NCBI RefSeq assembly: GCF_000328475.2
Contig: NC_026488.1
Span: 310,001-374,000 of the forward strand
Direction of reading: 5' to 3'
Source: Mycosarcoma maydis
Taxonomy: Eukaryota; Basidiomycota; Ustilaginomycetes; Ustilaginales
DNA length: 64,000 nt
Program-made: the position numbers and the translations under genes
Notes under the pieces: model-generated
What the model was told of the DNA's origin: nothing
Seen by the model: only the letters and a program-made list of their open reading frames with translations
Database searches by the model: none
Part shown: positions 18,236-28,376 of the stretch, one piece after another
Layout of the letters: each line of letters starts with the position of its first letter
Position numbering within the stretch: the first letter of the stretch is position 1

Positions 18236-18263
18236 AATCGTGAATCGTGAATGGTGATTCTTG
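18236..18263. repeat. Degenerate heptamer tract
   Basis: Four units in phase: AATCGTG, AATCGTG, AATGGTG, ATTCTTG, then ATTG. Confidence 0.8.
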
Positions 18264-18558
18264 ATTGTTGGTCTGCTTTCATCTGATGCGAAAGCTGGGA
18301 ATCCGAATCCGCAAGCGGCAGTCACAGTTGCGAATTAACTTGCTCACAGGCGTCAAATGTAGAGTCGTGAGTAGATAGATAAATCACCACGAATAATTGT
18401 TGTTTAAAAGGAAACAGAGAGAGCGAGAGAGAGAGAGATCAACGCCACGAGCTGGCAGGGTGCAAAGGCTTTTCAGGGTATTCATTCGTGATGGCAGAGT
18501 GGGGCGGCCAACTCAGATGCCAGATTTGTGATTCCAAGATTCCAGTGAAAATCCGAGT

Positions 18559-18593
18559 CGTGAATCGTGAATCGTGAATCGTGAATCGTGAAT
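18559..18593. repeat. Perfect (CGTGAAT)5 heptamer array
   Basis: Five uninterrupted 7-bp units CGTGAAT, the reverse-complement form of the ATTCACG array at 11870. Confidence 0.95.
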
Positions 18594-18721
18594 CCGAATG
18601 CAACACGCACGCACGCACGACGATAGTATGTACGCGTGTGATTCGTGATTCCCATAGAGGCTTACTTGGCTTGGTGGTTTTGCTTCTTAGACTGCAACTT
18701 AATCTCACTCCTCATCACTGT

Positions 18722-18749
18722 GCTGTGAGCTGTGAGCTGTGAGCTGTGA
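18722..18749. repeat. (GCTGTGA)4 heptamer array
   Basis: Four perfect units GCTGTGA. The period is 7 bp again, with a different but related unit (GTGA core kept). Confidence 0.9.
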
Positions 18750-19560
18750 AAAGCGTGCTGCGTGCACTGTGACACAAAGGGCAGTCACGAGTCGTGCACC
18801 GTGAGTCAACAGCCATGAGTCCCGTCACCCGTCCGTCACATGCCTGAAAGCCATACTCACCACTCACGACTGGGCTTTGCTTGGGGTTCGCTTAAGCTAG
18901 GTGCTTCTTGACGCTCTCGCGCTTCTCCGCTTTCAGTCACCGAGACAAAAAGCTTGTTCGCTCCGTCCTTGAATTACACTTGCCACCTACACTCTCTCTC
19001 ACCTCTATAGTCGAGCTTTCACCCTCACACGCCGTCTTCTACGAGCGCCATCATCATTACCACCACCACCTTGCAAACCGACGTGCTTTCCTCCCATTGC
19101 TGGCAATCCGCTCGAGTCCCCCCATTTTTTGGCCTCAATCGGTCGCTTCTCGTCCTCGCAACGTCACCGTCCTAGCCAACGCCCTCCTACTGCTCAACGC
19201 CGAGCCCGTTTCGCAAACTATCCTGTTCCAGCACCCTTCTTGATTGTCTGTCAGCATCACATCCAGCAGCGGTGCTCCCGCATCTAGCGTGTCACTGATG
19301 CAACCAGCGCTCCCCATCCGTCGTCTAGCTGCTCACCTCTGTGTTGTCTGAGCCAACCTCCTGTTTTGGTTTGGCTTCCCCAACGCAGGCTCACATTCAT
19401 CAGATACCCCTTTGCCTCTCTGGATGCCATCGACGCTTTTTGCACCTCCTTGCACCTCGCTCGTCTCTCTCGCAGGCCTGCCATCCTTGGCGTCCATACC
19501 CCGTGTGCATCTCCGCATAGACAAGTACCCCGCCAATCACACACCCGCGCTTCCGCCACC

Positions 19561-21090
19561 ATGGGCGCGCTCTGCTGCAAGCCCGAAGTCATCGACTTTG
19601 ACGGGCCCGTCGACCTCTACCATTTCTATCTGCTGCGTGCCGTCGGCAAGGGCGCTTTCGGCAAGGTGCGCGTCGTCCAGCATAAGCAGACCAAAAACCT
19701 CTATGCGCTCAAGTACATCAACAAGGCCAAGTGCATCAAGATGCGCGCCGTCTCCAACATCATTCAGGAGCGCAGGCTGCTCGAAGAGATTGACTCTCCT
19801 TTTGTCTGCAATCTGCGCTACGCCTTTCAGGACGACGAAAACATGTTTATGGTCCTCGACCTCATGCTCGGTGGCGACCTGCGCTTTCACCTCGACCGCA
19901 CCGGCAACATGAGCGAAGACGTCGTTCGCTTTTACGTTGCAGAGCTCGCGCTTGGATTGGACTACTTGCATCGACTCCAGATTGTCCATCGAGATCTCAA
20001 ACCGGACAACGTGCTGCTCGACGAAAAGGGACATGCGCACTTGACCGACTTTAACATTGCCGTCCATTTCTCACCGCGTCGTCCACTCACCAGCATAGCA
20101 GGTTCGATGGCCTACATGGCTCCCGAAGTCTTGACCAAGCGCGGCTACCTTTCTTCGGTTGACTGGTGGTCCTTGGGCGTGGTGGCTTACGAACTACTGT
20201 TTGGCCGACGTCCTTTCCGCGGTAAGACCAACTCGGCGCTCACCCACTCGATTCTCAATGACCGCTGCACATTTCCCGAAAACGTCGAGACCATCGTCAG
20301 CCGCGAAACGGTAAGCTGCATCAAGAGCCTCCTCGAACGAGATCCACGCAAGCGTCTGGGCTGTCGCAGTGGCATCGACGAGTTCAAGGCGCATGCGTGG
20401 TTTGCCGGCATCGACTGGCCCGCCATGGAAGCCAAAACCGTGGCACCACCGTTTGAACCTGATTCCAAAAAGGCCAACTTTGACGCCACACACGAACTCG
20501 AAGAGTTGCTCCTGGAGGATAACCCCTTAAAGGCCAAGAAGCGAAATGGAAATGCCGACTTTGATGCGCTACCGCCAGAAATGCGACAGATGGAAGAGCA
20601 CTTTTTGCCGTTTGACCATTTGAAGCAGAGGAGAAAGTCGTACTTCCGCGGGCCGCGTGGTAACGCGCCCGCGACAGCGGTAACAACAGTAGCCGGAGGC
20701 GTAGGCGTAGGGGCAGGAGCAGGAGCAGGAGCAGCGGAGCATGGGAGGAATTCACAGCTTTCGAGCATGACACATACGCTGCAAGATCAGCCACTTTCAG
20801 AAACGGCGCAGGCAGGCGCGATCGAGGCGGCTAGGTTGACGCCGATACCGATCGAGATGCGGTCGAGGGCGATATCCGAGTCTGGATCACAGAGGTCTGC
20901 GCGCGCAGATGCGTTTAGTGAAAAAGCATCGTTGGCGCTACCGTCGACATCGACATGGGCAGGAATGCACTTGTCTCTGCCCGAGTCGTCGATGGCGTCT
21001 AACCAGCATTTGCAGAGCGAGTCTTCTTTGGCGCGCACGTCGGCGTATAGGACGGCAGAGTACGATGAAAAGACGGGTGTCGCTCAGTAG
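19561..21090 (+). CDS. AGC-family Ser/Thr kinase, YANK/STK32 type, predicted N-myristoylated
   Basis: 509 residues from an ATG in a strong context (GCCACCATGGG). The frame is open upstream but has no ATG there. The N-terminus MGALCCKPE has Gly2 for myristoylation and Cys5-Cys6 for palmitoylation. Kinase elements: glycine loop GKGAFGKV (29-36), Lys51, HRDLKPDN (143-150), and APE. The metal-binding motif is DFN (163-165) instead of DFG, as in animal STK32A/B/C, and HFSPRRPLTSIAGSMAYMAPE follows. So it is most like the YANK subgroup of AGC kinases. A C-terminal tail carries a Gly/Val/Ala repeat (GVGVGAGAGAGA) and a Ser-rich end. Role unknown; a membrane-attached signalling kinase is an inference. 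It converges on HIS4. Confidence 0.88.
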   Translation: MGALCCKPEVIDFDGPVDLYHFYLLRAVGKGAFGKVRVVQHKQTKNLYALKYINKAKCIKMRAVSNIIQERRLLEEIDSPFVCNLRYAFQDDENMFMVLDLMLGGDLRFHLDRTGNMSEDVVRFYVAELALGLDYLHRLQIVHRDLKPDNVLLDEKGHAHLTDFNIAVHFSPRRPLTSIAGSMAYMAPEVLTKRGYLSSVDWWSLGVVAYELLFGRRPFRGKTNSALTHSILNDRCTFPENVETIVSRETVSCIKSLLERDPRKRLGCRSGIDEFKAHAWFAGIDWPAMEAKTVAPPFEPDSKKANFDATHELEELLLEDNPLKAKKRNGNADFDALPPEMRQMEEHFLPFDHLKQRRKSYFRGPRGNAPATAVTTVAGGVGVGAGAGAGAAEHGRNSQLSSMTHTLQDQPLSETAQAGAIEAARLTPIPIEMRSRAISESGSQRSARADAFSEKASLALPSTSTWAGMHLSLPESSMASNQHLQSESSLARTSAYRTAEYDEKTGVAQ

Positions 21091-21295
21091 TAATCACGAA
21101 TTTGAATGCGATCATGTTTGCACGTTGATTTCGGAGCGGCTCGCTTTTCGCATTGTGGCTGGTGCAGTGATGAGTGGCGATCACAAAGATTGATTGCAGT
21201 GGTGAGGTGGACGGGACGCGGATGTTGATACACGGATGTTGACGATTGGTGTGGAGGGTGTGTTGGAGGGACTATGTACATGAGGGGAGATGTGA

Positions 21296-23986
21296 TTAGG
21301 ATTGGATTCTGTCGAGTCTGATTTTGACGGCCATGGCGTGGGCTTGGAGGCCTTCGCACATGGCTAGGTCGATGACGTTTTGGGCGAAGCCTTTGAGGCC
21401 TTGTTGGGTGAGTGATTGCGAGGTGATGCATTTTTCAAAGGTGGCGACGTTGACGCCGGAGTAGCTTTTGGCGTAGGCGGCGGTGGGGAGCGAGTGGTTG
21501 GTGCCGCTCATGTAGTCGCCGCAGCTTTCGGGCGACCAGGGACCGACAAAGATCGAGCCGGCGTTTTGCACGCATTCCACCAGAGACTCTGCATCGCGCG
21601 TTTGGAGGATGAGGTGCTCGGGAGCGTAGGCGTTTGACCATTCCATAGCGGTAGCACGATCGGGGACGATCACAGTGACCGACTTGTCGATCGCTTGTCG
21701 TACAACGTCGACCCGGGGCAATGCGCGCGCCTGACGGTCCACTTCGGCTTCAATCGCCGCGAGCTCAGACGAGCTAAGCGCTATACCGACAAGCACCACT
21801 TGAGAATCAGGTCCATGCTCCGCTTGAGATAGCAGGTCCGACGCAACAAACGCAGCATCCGCCTCGCGATCAGCAATCACAAGCACCTCGGAAGGTCCAG
21901 CCGGCATATCAATCGATACGATAGCATCCGTCTCGTTCTGCACCAACATCTTGGCAGCTGTAACAAACTGGTTCCCTGGACCGACGATCTTGTCCACCTT
22001 CGGACAGCTTTCGGTTCCGTAAGCCAGTGCAGCCACCGCCTGCGCTCCTCCTGCACACAGAATCGCACTGGCGTTCACTTTCGACGCACAGTACAGAACC
22101 TCGGGCGAAATGCTGCCGTCCGCTCGTGGCGGCGTAGCAATCACAACCGTCGGGCACCGTGCCACTTGCGCAGGCACTCCCAGCATCAGCGCCGTAGACG
22201 GCAATACAGCCGATCCACCCGGAACGTACAATCCAACCGACTCGATAGGTCGAGCAAACCTTCGACATACCACACCGGGCATCGTCTCGACTTCAAGCAC
22301 GCCATCTTGCGCTCCCTCGGACCCATCTGCGCTTCCACTTCCAGTCGCCCCGGCGCTCTTGTTGCCAAACGTCGTCTTCTGCGCCTTGTGGAACTTGTAA
22401 ATGTTGTTGTACGCAATGTCAATCGCCACCTTGACTTCAGGCTTGATTTGCGCCATCACCGAGTCGTCAACAAAAGGCGGCAGGCGCACAGCATTCGTCA
22501 GTTTCGCCTTGTCAAATTTCTCGGTGAGCTCGAGCAACGCTGCATCGCCACGTTCCTTGACGGAACGCAGGATGGGACGGCAAATGTCCATGACTTGCTC
22601 GGTCCGCAGAGCGGGTCGCTTGAGCAGTTCCTTTCGTTGAGCTGCCGAGAGATCTTCGTAGCGGTAAGACTGGATCTTGATGGGCGCAGATGCATCCTTG
22701 ACCGTTTCAGCAGCCGCAGCTGGAGTACCTGCGGCGCGCTGGGTCTCGGCAGCTTTTTGCTGCGCAGCAAATGCAGGCTTAGCATCCCCCTTGCGACGCG
22801 AAACCTTCTTGGCTTTGGCATCCAAAGATGCCTCGATCTCTTCCAGCCCAATGCCAGCAGAGACACACTTGGTGAGCGCAAAGTAGATCAGATCGGCCGC
22901 TTCGAAAGCGACGTGTTTCTTGTCATTGTTGTTGGCATCCGCCAGCTCGGCTGCTTCTTCGCGCAGCTTGGCACCCAGCAGCGAAGCGTCGTTAAACAGA
23001 CGAGCCGTGTAGCTACCAGCTGGAGCCGTCTGGAGGCGGTGTTTGAGCGTAGCCTCGAGCTTGGCGAGACCGGTAGCCGAAGAAAAGCAGCCTTCGCGAT
23101 TCTCCAGATGGCAGAATCCAGATGCCAAAGTGCCACGCGACTGACGAACGGCGAACTGGATAGCGTCCGAATCGCAATCCTGGCGAATGCTGACCACTTG
23201 CTGGGTAGCGCCGCTCGACTCGCCCTTGTGCCAGAGACCGCGGTTGCGCGACTGGTAGTGAGCCGAACCAGTGACAATAGATTTGCGGATAGAGAGAGGC
23301 GAAGAGTAGACGAGACCGAGCGATGCGGTGCAGGCAGACGAAACGACGGTGGTGGCAAACAGACCGTCGGTACGGTCCGAGGTGAGAGGAGCCACGAACG
23401 CATCCACAATGTCAAGCTTGCCCTGCTGCTTGTGCGCTTCATCAGCAGCTACTCCGAGCACAGAAGATGGTGCAATCAGGCTGGCAGTGAGCTGCGCTAC
23501 CGCCTGGACATCCTGAACCGTAGGAACACCCGAAGTAGCAAGCACGAAAAGCGATTTGCCAGACGTCTTGGTTTGGAGCACATCGGCAGTCGTCTTGATG
23601 AGCTGTGACGAAGAAGCGATGGCGGAAGCTGCGGGCAAAGTGAGAACGGCGCCTGCTACCGACTTGAGCACTTCAGCGACAGGAGCAGCGCCCGACGCGC
23701 AAAGGTAAATGAATCGAGCCGACGCAATGGTAGCGTCAAACTGTTGGATGAGCTGAGTGTCGGCAGTGACGATAGCCTCGGCACCAGCATCAAGTAGATC
23801 GGCTGCGGCGTCGTAGGAGAGTGATGGCTCGGCAAGCACGAGGTATGCGACATTGGCCGGGAGCGTCGAGACGAGGTCCTGAGGAACGAGAACGGGGGCG
23901 ATGCGGGAGACGGCGTCGATAAGAGCACTGCCCTTGATGCTCTCCGCATCAACGAGCGGAAGCAAAGGCGTGGTGAGTTGTTGCAT
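21296..23986 (-). CDS. HIS4: Trifunctional histidine biosynthesis enzyme (PRA-CH / PRA-PH / histidinol dehydrogenase)
   Basis: 896 residues from the ATG at 23986. The frame is open further upstream only through a CAGTCG hexamer repeat, so that part is not taken as coding. Domain order: an N-terminal region (1-230) as in fungal His4, the phosphoribosyl-AMP cyclohydrolase ([11 protein letters not shown] at 249-259, CDSDA at 271-275), the phosphoribosyl-ATP pyrophosphatase (about 322-400, LREEAAEL and EAADLIYF), and histidinol dehydrogenase (about 440-896), with PGGSAVLPS, the AxxCAGGAQA loop and YAPEHLIL. It catalyses steps 2, 3 and the last two oxidations to histidine. A TGACTC Gcn4/Cpc1 core lies about 150 nt upstream. 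It is divergent from the carboxypeptidase gene. Confidence 0.96.
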   Translation of the reverse strand: MQQLTTPLLPLVDAESIKGSALIDAVSRIAPVLVPQDLVSTLPANVAYLVLAEPSLSYDAAADLLDAGAEAIVTADTQLIQQFDATIASARFIYLCASGAAPVAEVLKSVAGAVLTLPAASAIASSSQLIKTTADVLQTKTSGKSLFVLATSGVPTVQDVQAVAQLTASLIAPSSVLGVAADEAHKQQGKLDIVDAFVAPLTSDRTDGLFATTVVSSACTASLGLVYSSPLSIRKSIVTGSAHYQSRNRGLWHKGESSGATQQVVSIRQDCDSDAIQFAVRQSRGTLASGFCHLENREGCFSSATGLAKLEATLKHRLQTAPAGSYTARLFNDASLLGAKLREEAAELADANNNDKKHVAFEAADLIYFALTKCVSAGIGLEEIEASLDAKAKKVSRRKGDAKPAFAAQQKAAETQRAAGTPAAAAETVKDASAPIKIQSYRYEDLSAAQRKELLKRPALRTEQVMDICRPILRSVKERGDAALLELTEKFDKAKLTNAVRLPPFVDDSVMAQIKPEVKVAIDIAYNNIYKFHKAQKTTFGNKSAGATGSGSADGSEGAQDGVLEVETMPGVVCRRFARPIESVGLYVPGGSAVLPSTALMLGVPAQVARCPTVVIATPPRADGSISPEVLYCASKVNASAILCAGGAQAVAALAYGTESCPKVDKIVGPGNQFVTAAKMLVQNETDAIVSIDMPAGPSEVLVIADREADAAFVASDLLSQAEHGPDSQVVLVGIALSSSELAAIEAEVDRQARALPRVDVVRQAIDKSVTVIVPDRATAMEWSNAYAPEHLILQTRDAESLVECVQNAGSIFVGPWSPESCGDYMSGTNHSLPTAAYAKSYSGVNVATFEKCITSQSLTQQGLKGFAQNVIDLAMCEGLQAHAMAVKIRLDRIQS

Positions 23987-24090
23987 TGCTTGTGATGCGT
24001 GATGCAATCCAGACGAAAGGCCGAGGTGAGATGGTGTGAGGAGGGAGGAGGCCAAGCATGTGGGGCGAGAAGAAATGCAATTTGGTAATC

Positions 24091-24126
24091 CGTCGCAGTC
24101 GCCGTCGCAGTCGCAGTCGCAGTCGC
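24091..24126. repeat. CAGTCG hexamer repeat upstream of HIS4
   Basis: Units of CAGTCG/CCGTCG repeated about six times. If translated in the HIS4 frame it gives a Cys-Asp run, which is absent from the family, so it is taken as promoter/leader. Confidence 0.8.
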
Positions 24127-24136
24127 CTATCACGCT

Positions 24137-24142
24137 TGACTC
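24137..24142. promoter_or_regulatory. TGACTC, possible Gcn4/Cpc1 site upstream of HIS4
   Basis: TGACTC is the core of the fungal general amino-acid control element (TGASTCA). It lies about 151 nt upstream of the HIS4 ATG. The seventh base is G instead of A, so the match is partial. The role is inferred from position and gene function. Confidence 0.35.
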
Positions 24143-24284
24143 GACGCTGCTGCTGTTCGCACTTGTGACTGGGAATTAGCTTAGATAAAGATGACTGTGA
24201 CTAGGAAACGGCATACGGGTATCAAATCATGAATTGAGAAGGAAAAAGAAAGTTACAGTATAGAACAGAAAAAAGCGTGCCAAG

Positions 24285-24301
24285 AATCGTGAATCGTGAA
24301 T
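24285..24301. repeat. Heptamer tract (AATCGTG)2
   Basis: Two perfect AATCGTG units plus AAT, continuing into GAGTCAGAGTCAGAG. Confidence 0.75.
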
Positions 24302-24618
24302 GAGTCAGAGTCAGAGATGAGAGAGCAGAGCAAGTCGCAAGCTTCTTGTTCGTGTTTGTTTGCCACCGAGCCCTCCAAAATCTTTCGAGCAGGTTTGAGA
24401 TGAAGTCTAACATGGATTCATTCATGTTCCGTAACTCGTGACTGTGACTGACTGTGAACCACGAAACATGAAACCACGTGAACGTGGGAAAAGAGGGCCA
24501 AATAAAAAACCTTTCTAAAACTTTAATTGAAACCTGCAAAAGGTCGAATGCGGAATGGCGGCGTAGCTACAAGTCTTTGAGAATCGACCAAATCACGAAT
24601 GCACAGGACTCTCCCAGT

Positions 24619-24642
24619 CACGATTCGTGATTCGTGATTCAC
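24619..24642. repeat. Heptamer tract with inverted junction
   Basis: Reads CACGATTCGTGATTCGTG then ATTCAC. The CACGA/TCGTG arms around the first unit form an imperfect inverted repeat, so direct and inverted units meet here. Confidence 0.75.
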
Positions 24643-24877
24643 ATTTGACGACTGGCGCTCGCTTGGGCCGCTGTACGAAGTTGTGACCCTCAAACTTTGG
24701 CTGCCAACCGAGCCCTGGTGCACGAATCGTCGGGATAAGCGGGGCTCATTCACCTATCCTGTTGGTGGTTGTTCAGCGTCAAATAGAGCCAAGGTGAGAT
24801 CTTGCTTGGGTTGGCTTTCTGCCCTCACGGAACCATCATCAAATTAGATTTTGCTCCCACCTTGGCGCTACTTCAAT

Positions 24878-26509
24878 ATGCGGGTCTACAACAGCATCGT
24901 CGCTGTGGCGATGACAGCTGCGGCGGTGACACAAGCGGCTCAGATCCCTTTCTCGCTCCAGCGATCGCAGAACGAACAACCGGCCAAGCTACTGGAACAT
25001 GCCAACTTGCCAGCTCACAGCTTGCGCGTCGTCTCTCCGCCATCTTCGATCTGCGATCCCAGCGTCAAGTCGTACTCTGGCTATCTGGATGTCGATGTAG
25101 ATCTGCTCTCCAAGCACGACTCGCACTCGAACGGTGCTATTTCGATCAACAAGCACGAAAAGGATGGACATACTAAAGGTGCTATCGAGCACTTTTACTT
25201 TTGGGCTTTCGAATCGCGCAATGATCCCAAAACGGATCCTGTCGTTCTCTGGTTGAACGGTGGACCTGGTTGCTCGTCCTTCACAGGCCTGCTCATGGAA
25301 CTAGGCCCGTGTAACGCAGTTGATCCTGCTTCCAGGGATGGCAAGCCAGGTACCGAGAAGAACGCTTGGTCTTGGAACAACAACGCTACCATGATCTTCC
25401 TCGATCAGCCCGTCGGTGTTGGCTACTCGTACGTGGACTGGGCCAACAAGTCTCGCACCGATCAGCCTCCTTCGCGAGTATTTTCGGCAGAGTCAGCTGC
25501 CAAAGATGCTTCGGCGTTTTTGCACTTGCTTGCCATGCACATGGGAGAGGAAATCTTCAAGGGTGACGGTGATGCTTTCCCTTCGTTCCACATTGCCGGT
25601 GAGAGCTATGCTGGAAGGTACATCCCGCTGTTGGCCAACCAGATTGTCCAAGACAACAAAAAGATCCTCCAACATCCAGAGATGGAGCTCAAGCCGCTGC
25701 CACTGGAGAGTGTTCTCATCGGAAACGGCATCACTTCTCCGGAGCATCAGTTCCCGGCTTATGTCGAGTACACTTGCACTGAAAAATCCGGATCGAAAAA
25801 ACCTCTTTTGCCCAAGAAGACGTGCAAAAAGATGAACGAGAGCATTCCGACGTGTCTCACGCTTGTCGAAAAATGCAACCGCAAGGACAAGCATGGCAGG
25901 ACGTACGACACAGCTGCATGTCAAGCGGCATCCAACTACTGCGAGACGGCGCTTTCGTCGCCTTATGATACGCTCAACAAATCGCCGTACGATTGGCAAC
26001 ACGCTGCCAAGTACGCTGAGGAAGATTGGGTGGCGGCGTTTTTGAACGACAACGAGACCAAGATTGGACTCGGTGTTGATGGACGTGGACCGGGCGATAA
26101 GCACGATGGCGTGTTTGTGGGATGTTCGGACAAGGTATATGCGAATTTTGCCAAGACCGGTGATGGATCTCGTGATTCGACATGGGCGGTGACGAGCATT
26201 CTGGAAAACAACGTGCGTGTGCTCACCTATTCGGGACGACGCGACTTTATCTGCAACTACCTCGGCAACCGTGCCTGGTCGGAAGCGCTACCGTGGAGTG
26301 GCAAAGACGAGTACAACAAGGTGCAGTTGACCGATTGGTTTATCGGTTCTGGTCCTAACAGCGTCAAAGCGGGCCAGTACAAAGCCTCGGGTAATCTCAC
26401 CTACGCCATCGTCGATCATGCTGGTCACTTTGTGCCGCACGACAAGCCGCAGGCTGCGCTCGCCATGTTCAACACTTGGCTCCACGGCCAACATCCCGGC
26501 CACCTTTGA
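24878..26509 (+). CDS. Serine carboxypeptidase (S10, carboxypeptidase Y-like)
   Basis: 543 residues from the ATG at 24878. The longer open frame from 24851 begins with TTG and would block the signal peptide. Signal peptide about 1-20 (MRVYNSIVAVAMTAAAVTQA). Family motifs: WLNGGPGCSS (125-134), catalytic Ser243 in GESYAGRY, Asp456 in YSGRRDFICN, His517 in DHAGHFVP. The blocks around Asp (ICNYLGNRAWSEALPW) are those of carboxypeptidase Y rather than Kex1. It removes C-terminal residues in the vacuole or after secretion. The propeptide is short compared with yeast CPY. Several N-x-S/T sites are present. It converges on the Sec14-like gene. Confidence 0.94.
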   Translation: MRVYNSIVAVAMTAAAVTQAAQIPFSLQRSQNEQPAKLLEHANLPAHSLRVVSPPSSICDPSVKSYSGYLDVDVDLLSKHDSHSNGAISINKHEKDGHTKGAIEHFYFWAFESRNDPKTDPVVLWLNGGPGCSSFTGLLMELGPCNAVDPASRDGKPGTEKNAWSWNNNATMIFLDQPVGVGYSYVDWANKSRTDQPPSRVFSAESAAKDASAFLHLLAMHMGEEIFKGDGDAFPSFHIAGESYAGRYIPLLANQIVQDNKKILQHPEMELKPLPLESVLIGNGITSPEHQFPAYVEYTCTEKSGSKKPLLPKKTCKKMNESIPTCLTLVEKCNRKDKHGRTYDTAACQAASNYCETALSSPYDTLNKSPYDWQHAAKYAEEDWVAAFLNDNETKIGLGVDGRGPGDKHDGVFVGCSDKVYANFAKTGDGSRDSTWAVTSILENNVRVLTYSGRRDFICNYLGNRAWSEALPWSGKDEYNKVQLTDWFIGSGPNSVKAGQYKASGNLTYAIVDHAGHFVPHDKPQAALAMFNTWLHGQHPGHL

Positions 26510-26759
26510 TCACCACTTTCCCCCACCCTCTCCTTCTACCCTCCAATCCTATACTCTCCCTGCCGTCCCTCTACCCCCACTGCTTATCAGCTACACCCTA
26601 CAGCGTCCTTGGCAAATTCCAAGCATACCACTACAACCTCACACATCCTCAGAATCACATCCCCCGAATCGCAGTCCAGGATTACTTCCAAAACTTACAC
26701 CACTTTGATTCCAAGAGATGCTTGAGTGAAATGTATACGCATGCGATCAAGAGTGAATG

Positions 26760-28376
26760 CTACGCAGAGACGGCTGGTCTTGACTCGCCATCGCTCTTTC
26801 TACCAAGAACGGCCTTGATGTGACTCAAGTGCTGATGGTGTTTTTGCGCTTCGTCACCTGCGTTCTTACCTGCCTGCTCGGCAGCATCCGACGCCGCTTT
26901 ACCGCCGACGAGCCCCGCCGAGACGCCGCCGACGACAGCGGCAAACAGACTTGCATCGCCTTGCTTGTGCTCCTTCCTTTGCGGCGTTGCATCTACAGCC
27001 GAGGACGCGTGATCATCGTTGACGACAGTGTTGTTCTCGGAATCCGACTCATCCAGCTGTCGTTCCAATTCAGGTGGCAGCTCGCTTGGAGACGTGTAGA
27101 ATCGATCGAGTTGACTTTCGTTCTCGCTGCTGCCTGCGGCTGGTTGATAGGCAGGCAAAGACTTGGACTCGACCTCGTGGTACCCGGAATCTTGCTTCTT
27201 GGGCGCAGTTGAGCGGTTCGGCGCGTCACCACCTCGGATCACCCACTCGCTAGCACCGATTTCGGCGCCGCACAGCGTCTTGAACCTTTCCATCTGTTCC
27301 TCTCTCCTCTTGTTGGTTAGCTCGACCAGCTGGGGCCAGTACTTTTCGTGTTCATAAGGAAAGTCGAGCAAGCCACCAAAATCCGACGCCAACTGCCCAT
27401 TAGGAACTTCGTCCTTGATCGCTTCGTCAAATTTGCATTTGCCTTTGGTGACCGGGTCGATAAACGGATAGATGGCGTTCCAGAATGCCTTGAAGATCCA
27501 AGGCACGTTGATGCAGAGTGCAATGCCCAATCGCTCCACATAATGGTTCTGCAAAATGTACAGCATGAGCTTGGCATTGCTGATCGAAGTGGGGTTACGC
27601 TTCTTACCGCCAAAGTTGATGAGCAGTGCAAGCATTTCGACACCCGGAGGCATGAGATCGATGGCACGCTCCAGGATCCACACGGCAAACTGCATCTGAC
27701 GCGGCGTCTCTTCGGTCGTGTTGCGCGATGGATGCATGTAGTGGAGCGGACGACCCTTGTTGTCGTATCCTAGGATGGTTTCCTTACCCGTCATGGCTTC
27801 GGGCTCGAGGTCTTCCGCCTTGAGACTATCGACGCCGTACTCGCGCCTCCATGCGATGGTATCAGTAAGACGTTTCTTAGCCGATGCCACGTCCCACTTG
27901 GTGGCGCGGAGGTAGCGGATCATGGATTCGCGCGAAAGGTTGCGCATCTTTTCCCAGTCGTCGAGCGGTTTCTTGGCAGAGTTGGGCTTGAGGCTGGTGG
28001 GAAACAGTTTGGTCGAGGTGAAATGCTCGAGCATTTGGTCGTACTTTTCCTGCTGCGAATCAGAGAGCGCAGTGGGCGGTGCGAGCTTGACACTTGGATC
28101 GGGTGTCGCAAAAATGTGGTCGAACTTGCGTGGACCTCTGGCGGCATCGCTGGATTCGGGCTTGCTGTAGTCGGTCATGGTGTCGTTGGAGGGCATGTTG
28201 GGACTCGAGACGGAGCTGGCAGCTTGAGAATCAGACGCTGGTGCTGGTGGATGTGGATGTGGATGGCGTCGAGAAGCAGAGCCCATGACGAATCCGGAAG
28301 CACGGCTGAAGAGGGAAGAGCGGGTGCTAGAGCCCCTCGAGGTGGTTTTGCTCAGATCGTTGGCTTCGAACGACAT
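26760..28376 (-). CDS. Sec14-like CRAL-TRIO lipid-transfer protein (Pdr16/Sfh3-like)
   Basis: 538 residues from the ATG at 28376 (MSFEANDLSKTTSRG). The frame is open to 28511 with another ATG, giving 45 extra mostly hydrophobic residues that I consider leader. A Ser/His/Pro-rich N-terminus is followed by the CRAL-TRIO N-terminal helical part (MIRYLRATKWDVASAKKRL) and the lipid-binding lobe (HYMHPSRN, MLALLINFGG, YILQNHYVERLGIALCINVPWIFKAFWNAIYPFIDPVTKGK, ASDFGGLLDFPYEHEKYWP). The lobe resembles Pdr16/Pdr17 phosphatidylinositol-transfer proteins. The C-terminal ~150 residues are acidic/Ser-rich and end with a Gly/Ala-rich stretch (SLFAAVVGGVSAGLVGGKAA) that might contact membrane. Confidence 0.88.
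   Translation of the reverse strand: MSFEANDLSKTTSRGSSTRSSLFSRASGFVMGSASRRHPHPHPPAPASDSQAASSVSSPNMPSNDTMTDYSKPESSDAARGPRKFDHIFATPDPSVKLAPPTALSDSQQEKYDQMLEHFTSTKLFPTSLKPNSAKKPLDDWEKMRNLSRESMIRYLRATKWDVASAKKRLTDTIAWRREYGVDSLKAEDLEPEAMTGKETILGYDNKGRPLHYMHPSRNTTEETPRQMQFAVWILERAIDLMPPGVEMLALLINFGGKKRNPTSISNAKLMLYILQNHYVERLGIALCINVPWIFKAFWNAIYPFIDPVTKGKCKFDEAIKDEVPNGQLASDFGGLLDFPYEHEKYWPQLVELTNKRREEQMERFKTLCGAEIGASEWVIRGGDAPNRSTAPKKQDSGYHEVESKSLPAYQPAAGSSENESQLDRFYTSPSELPPELERQLDESDSENNTVVNDDHASSAVDATPQRKEHKQGDASLFAAVVGGVSAGLVGGKAASDAAEQAGKNAGDEAQKHHQHLSHIKAVLGRKSDGESRPAVSA

Larger units (their letters stand above)
16769..19560. other. Long divergent intergenic region uL23m/YANK kinase (2.8 kb)
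   Basis: No gene with recognisable protein was found on either strand. It contains heptamer tracts at 16891-16917, 17964-17991, 18236-18263, 18559-18593 and 18722-18749, a GA-rich run near 18417-18438, and a poly-T run near 17070-17083. From about 18900 the + strand becomes C/T-rich with CTCTC motifs, consistent with a long promoter/5' leader for the kinase gene at 19561. Confidence 0.6.
23987..24877. other. Divergent intergenic region HIS4/carboxypeptidase
   Basis: No gene. It holds a CAGTCG-type hexamer repeat (about 24091-24126), a TGACTC site (24137-24142), and heptamer tracts at 24285-24301 and 24619-24642. A TAAAAAACCTTTC stretch lies near 24503. Confidence 0.6.

Noticed and set aside
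22166..23608. 480-codon open frame antisense to HIS4
   Set aside because: It lies entirely within HIS4, whose identity is certain. Long reverse-strand frames occur opposite several genes here, as expected from codon bias at this GC content.
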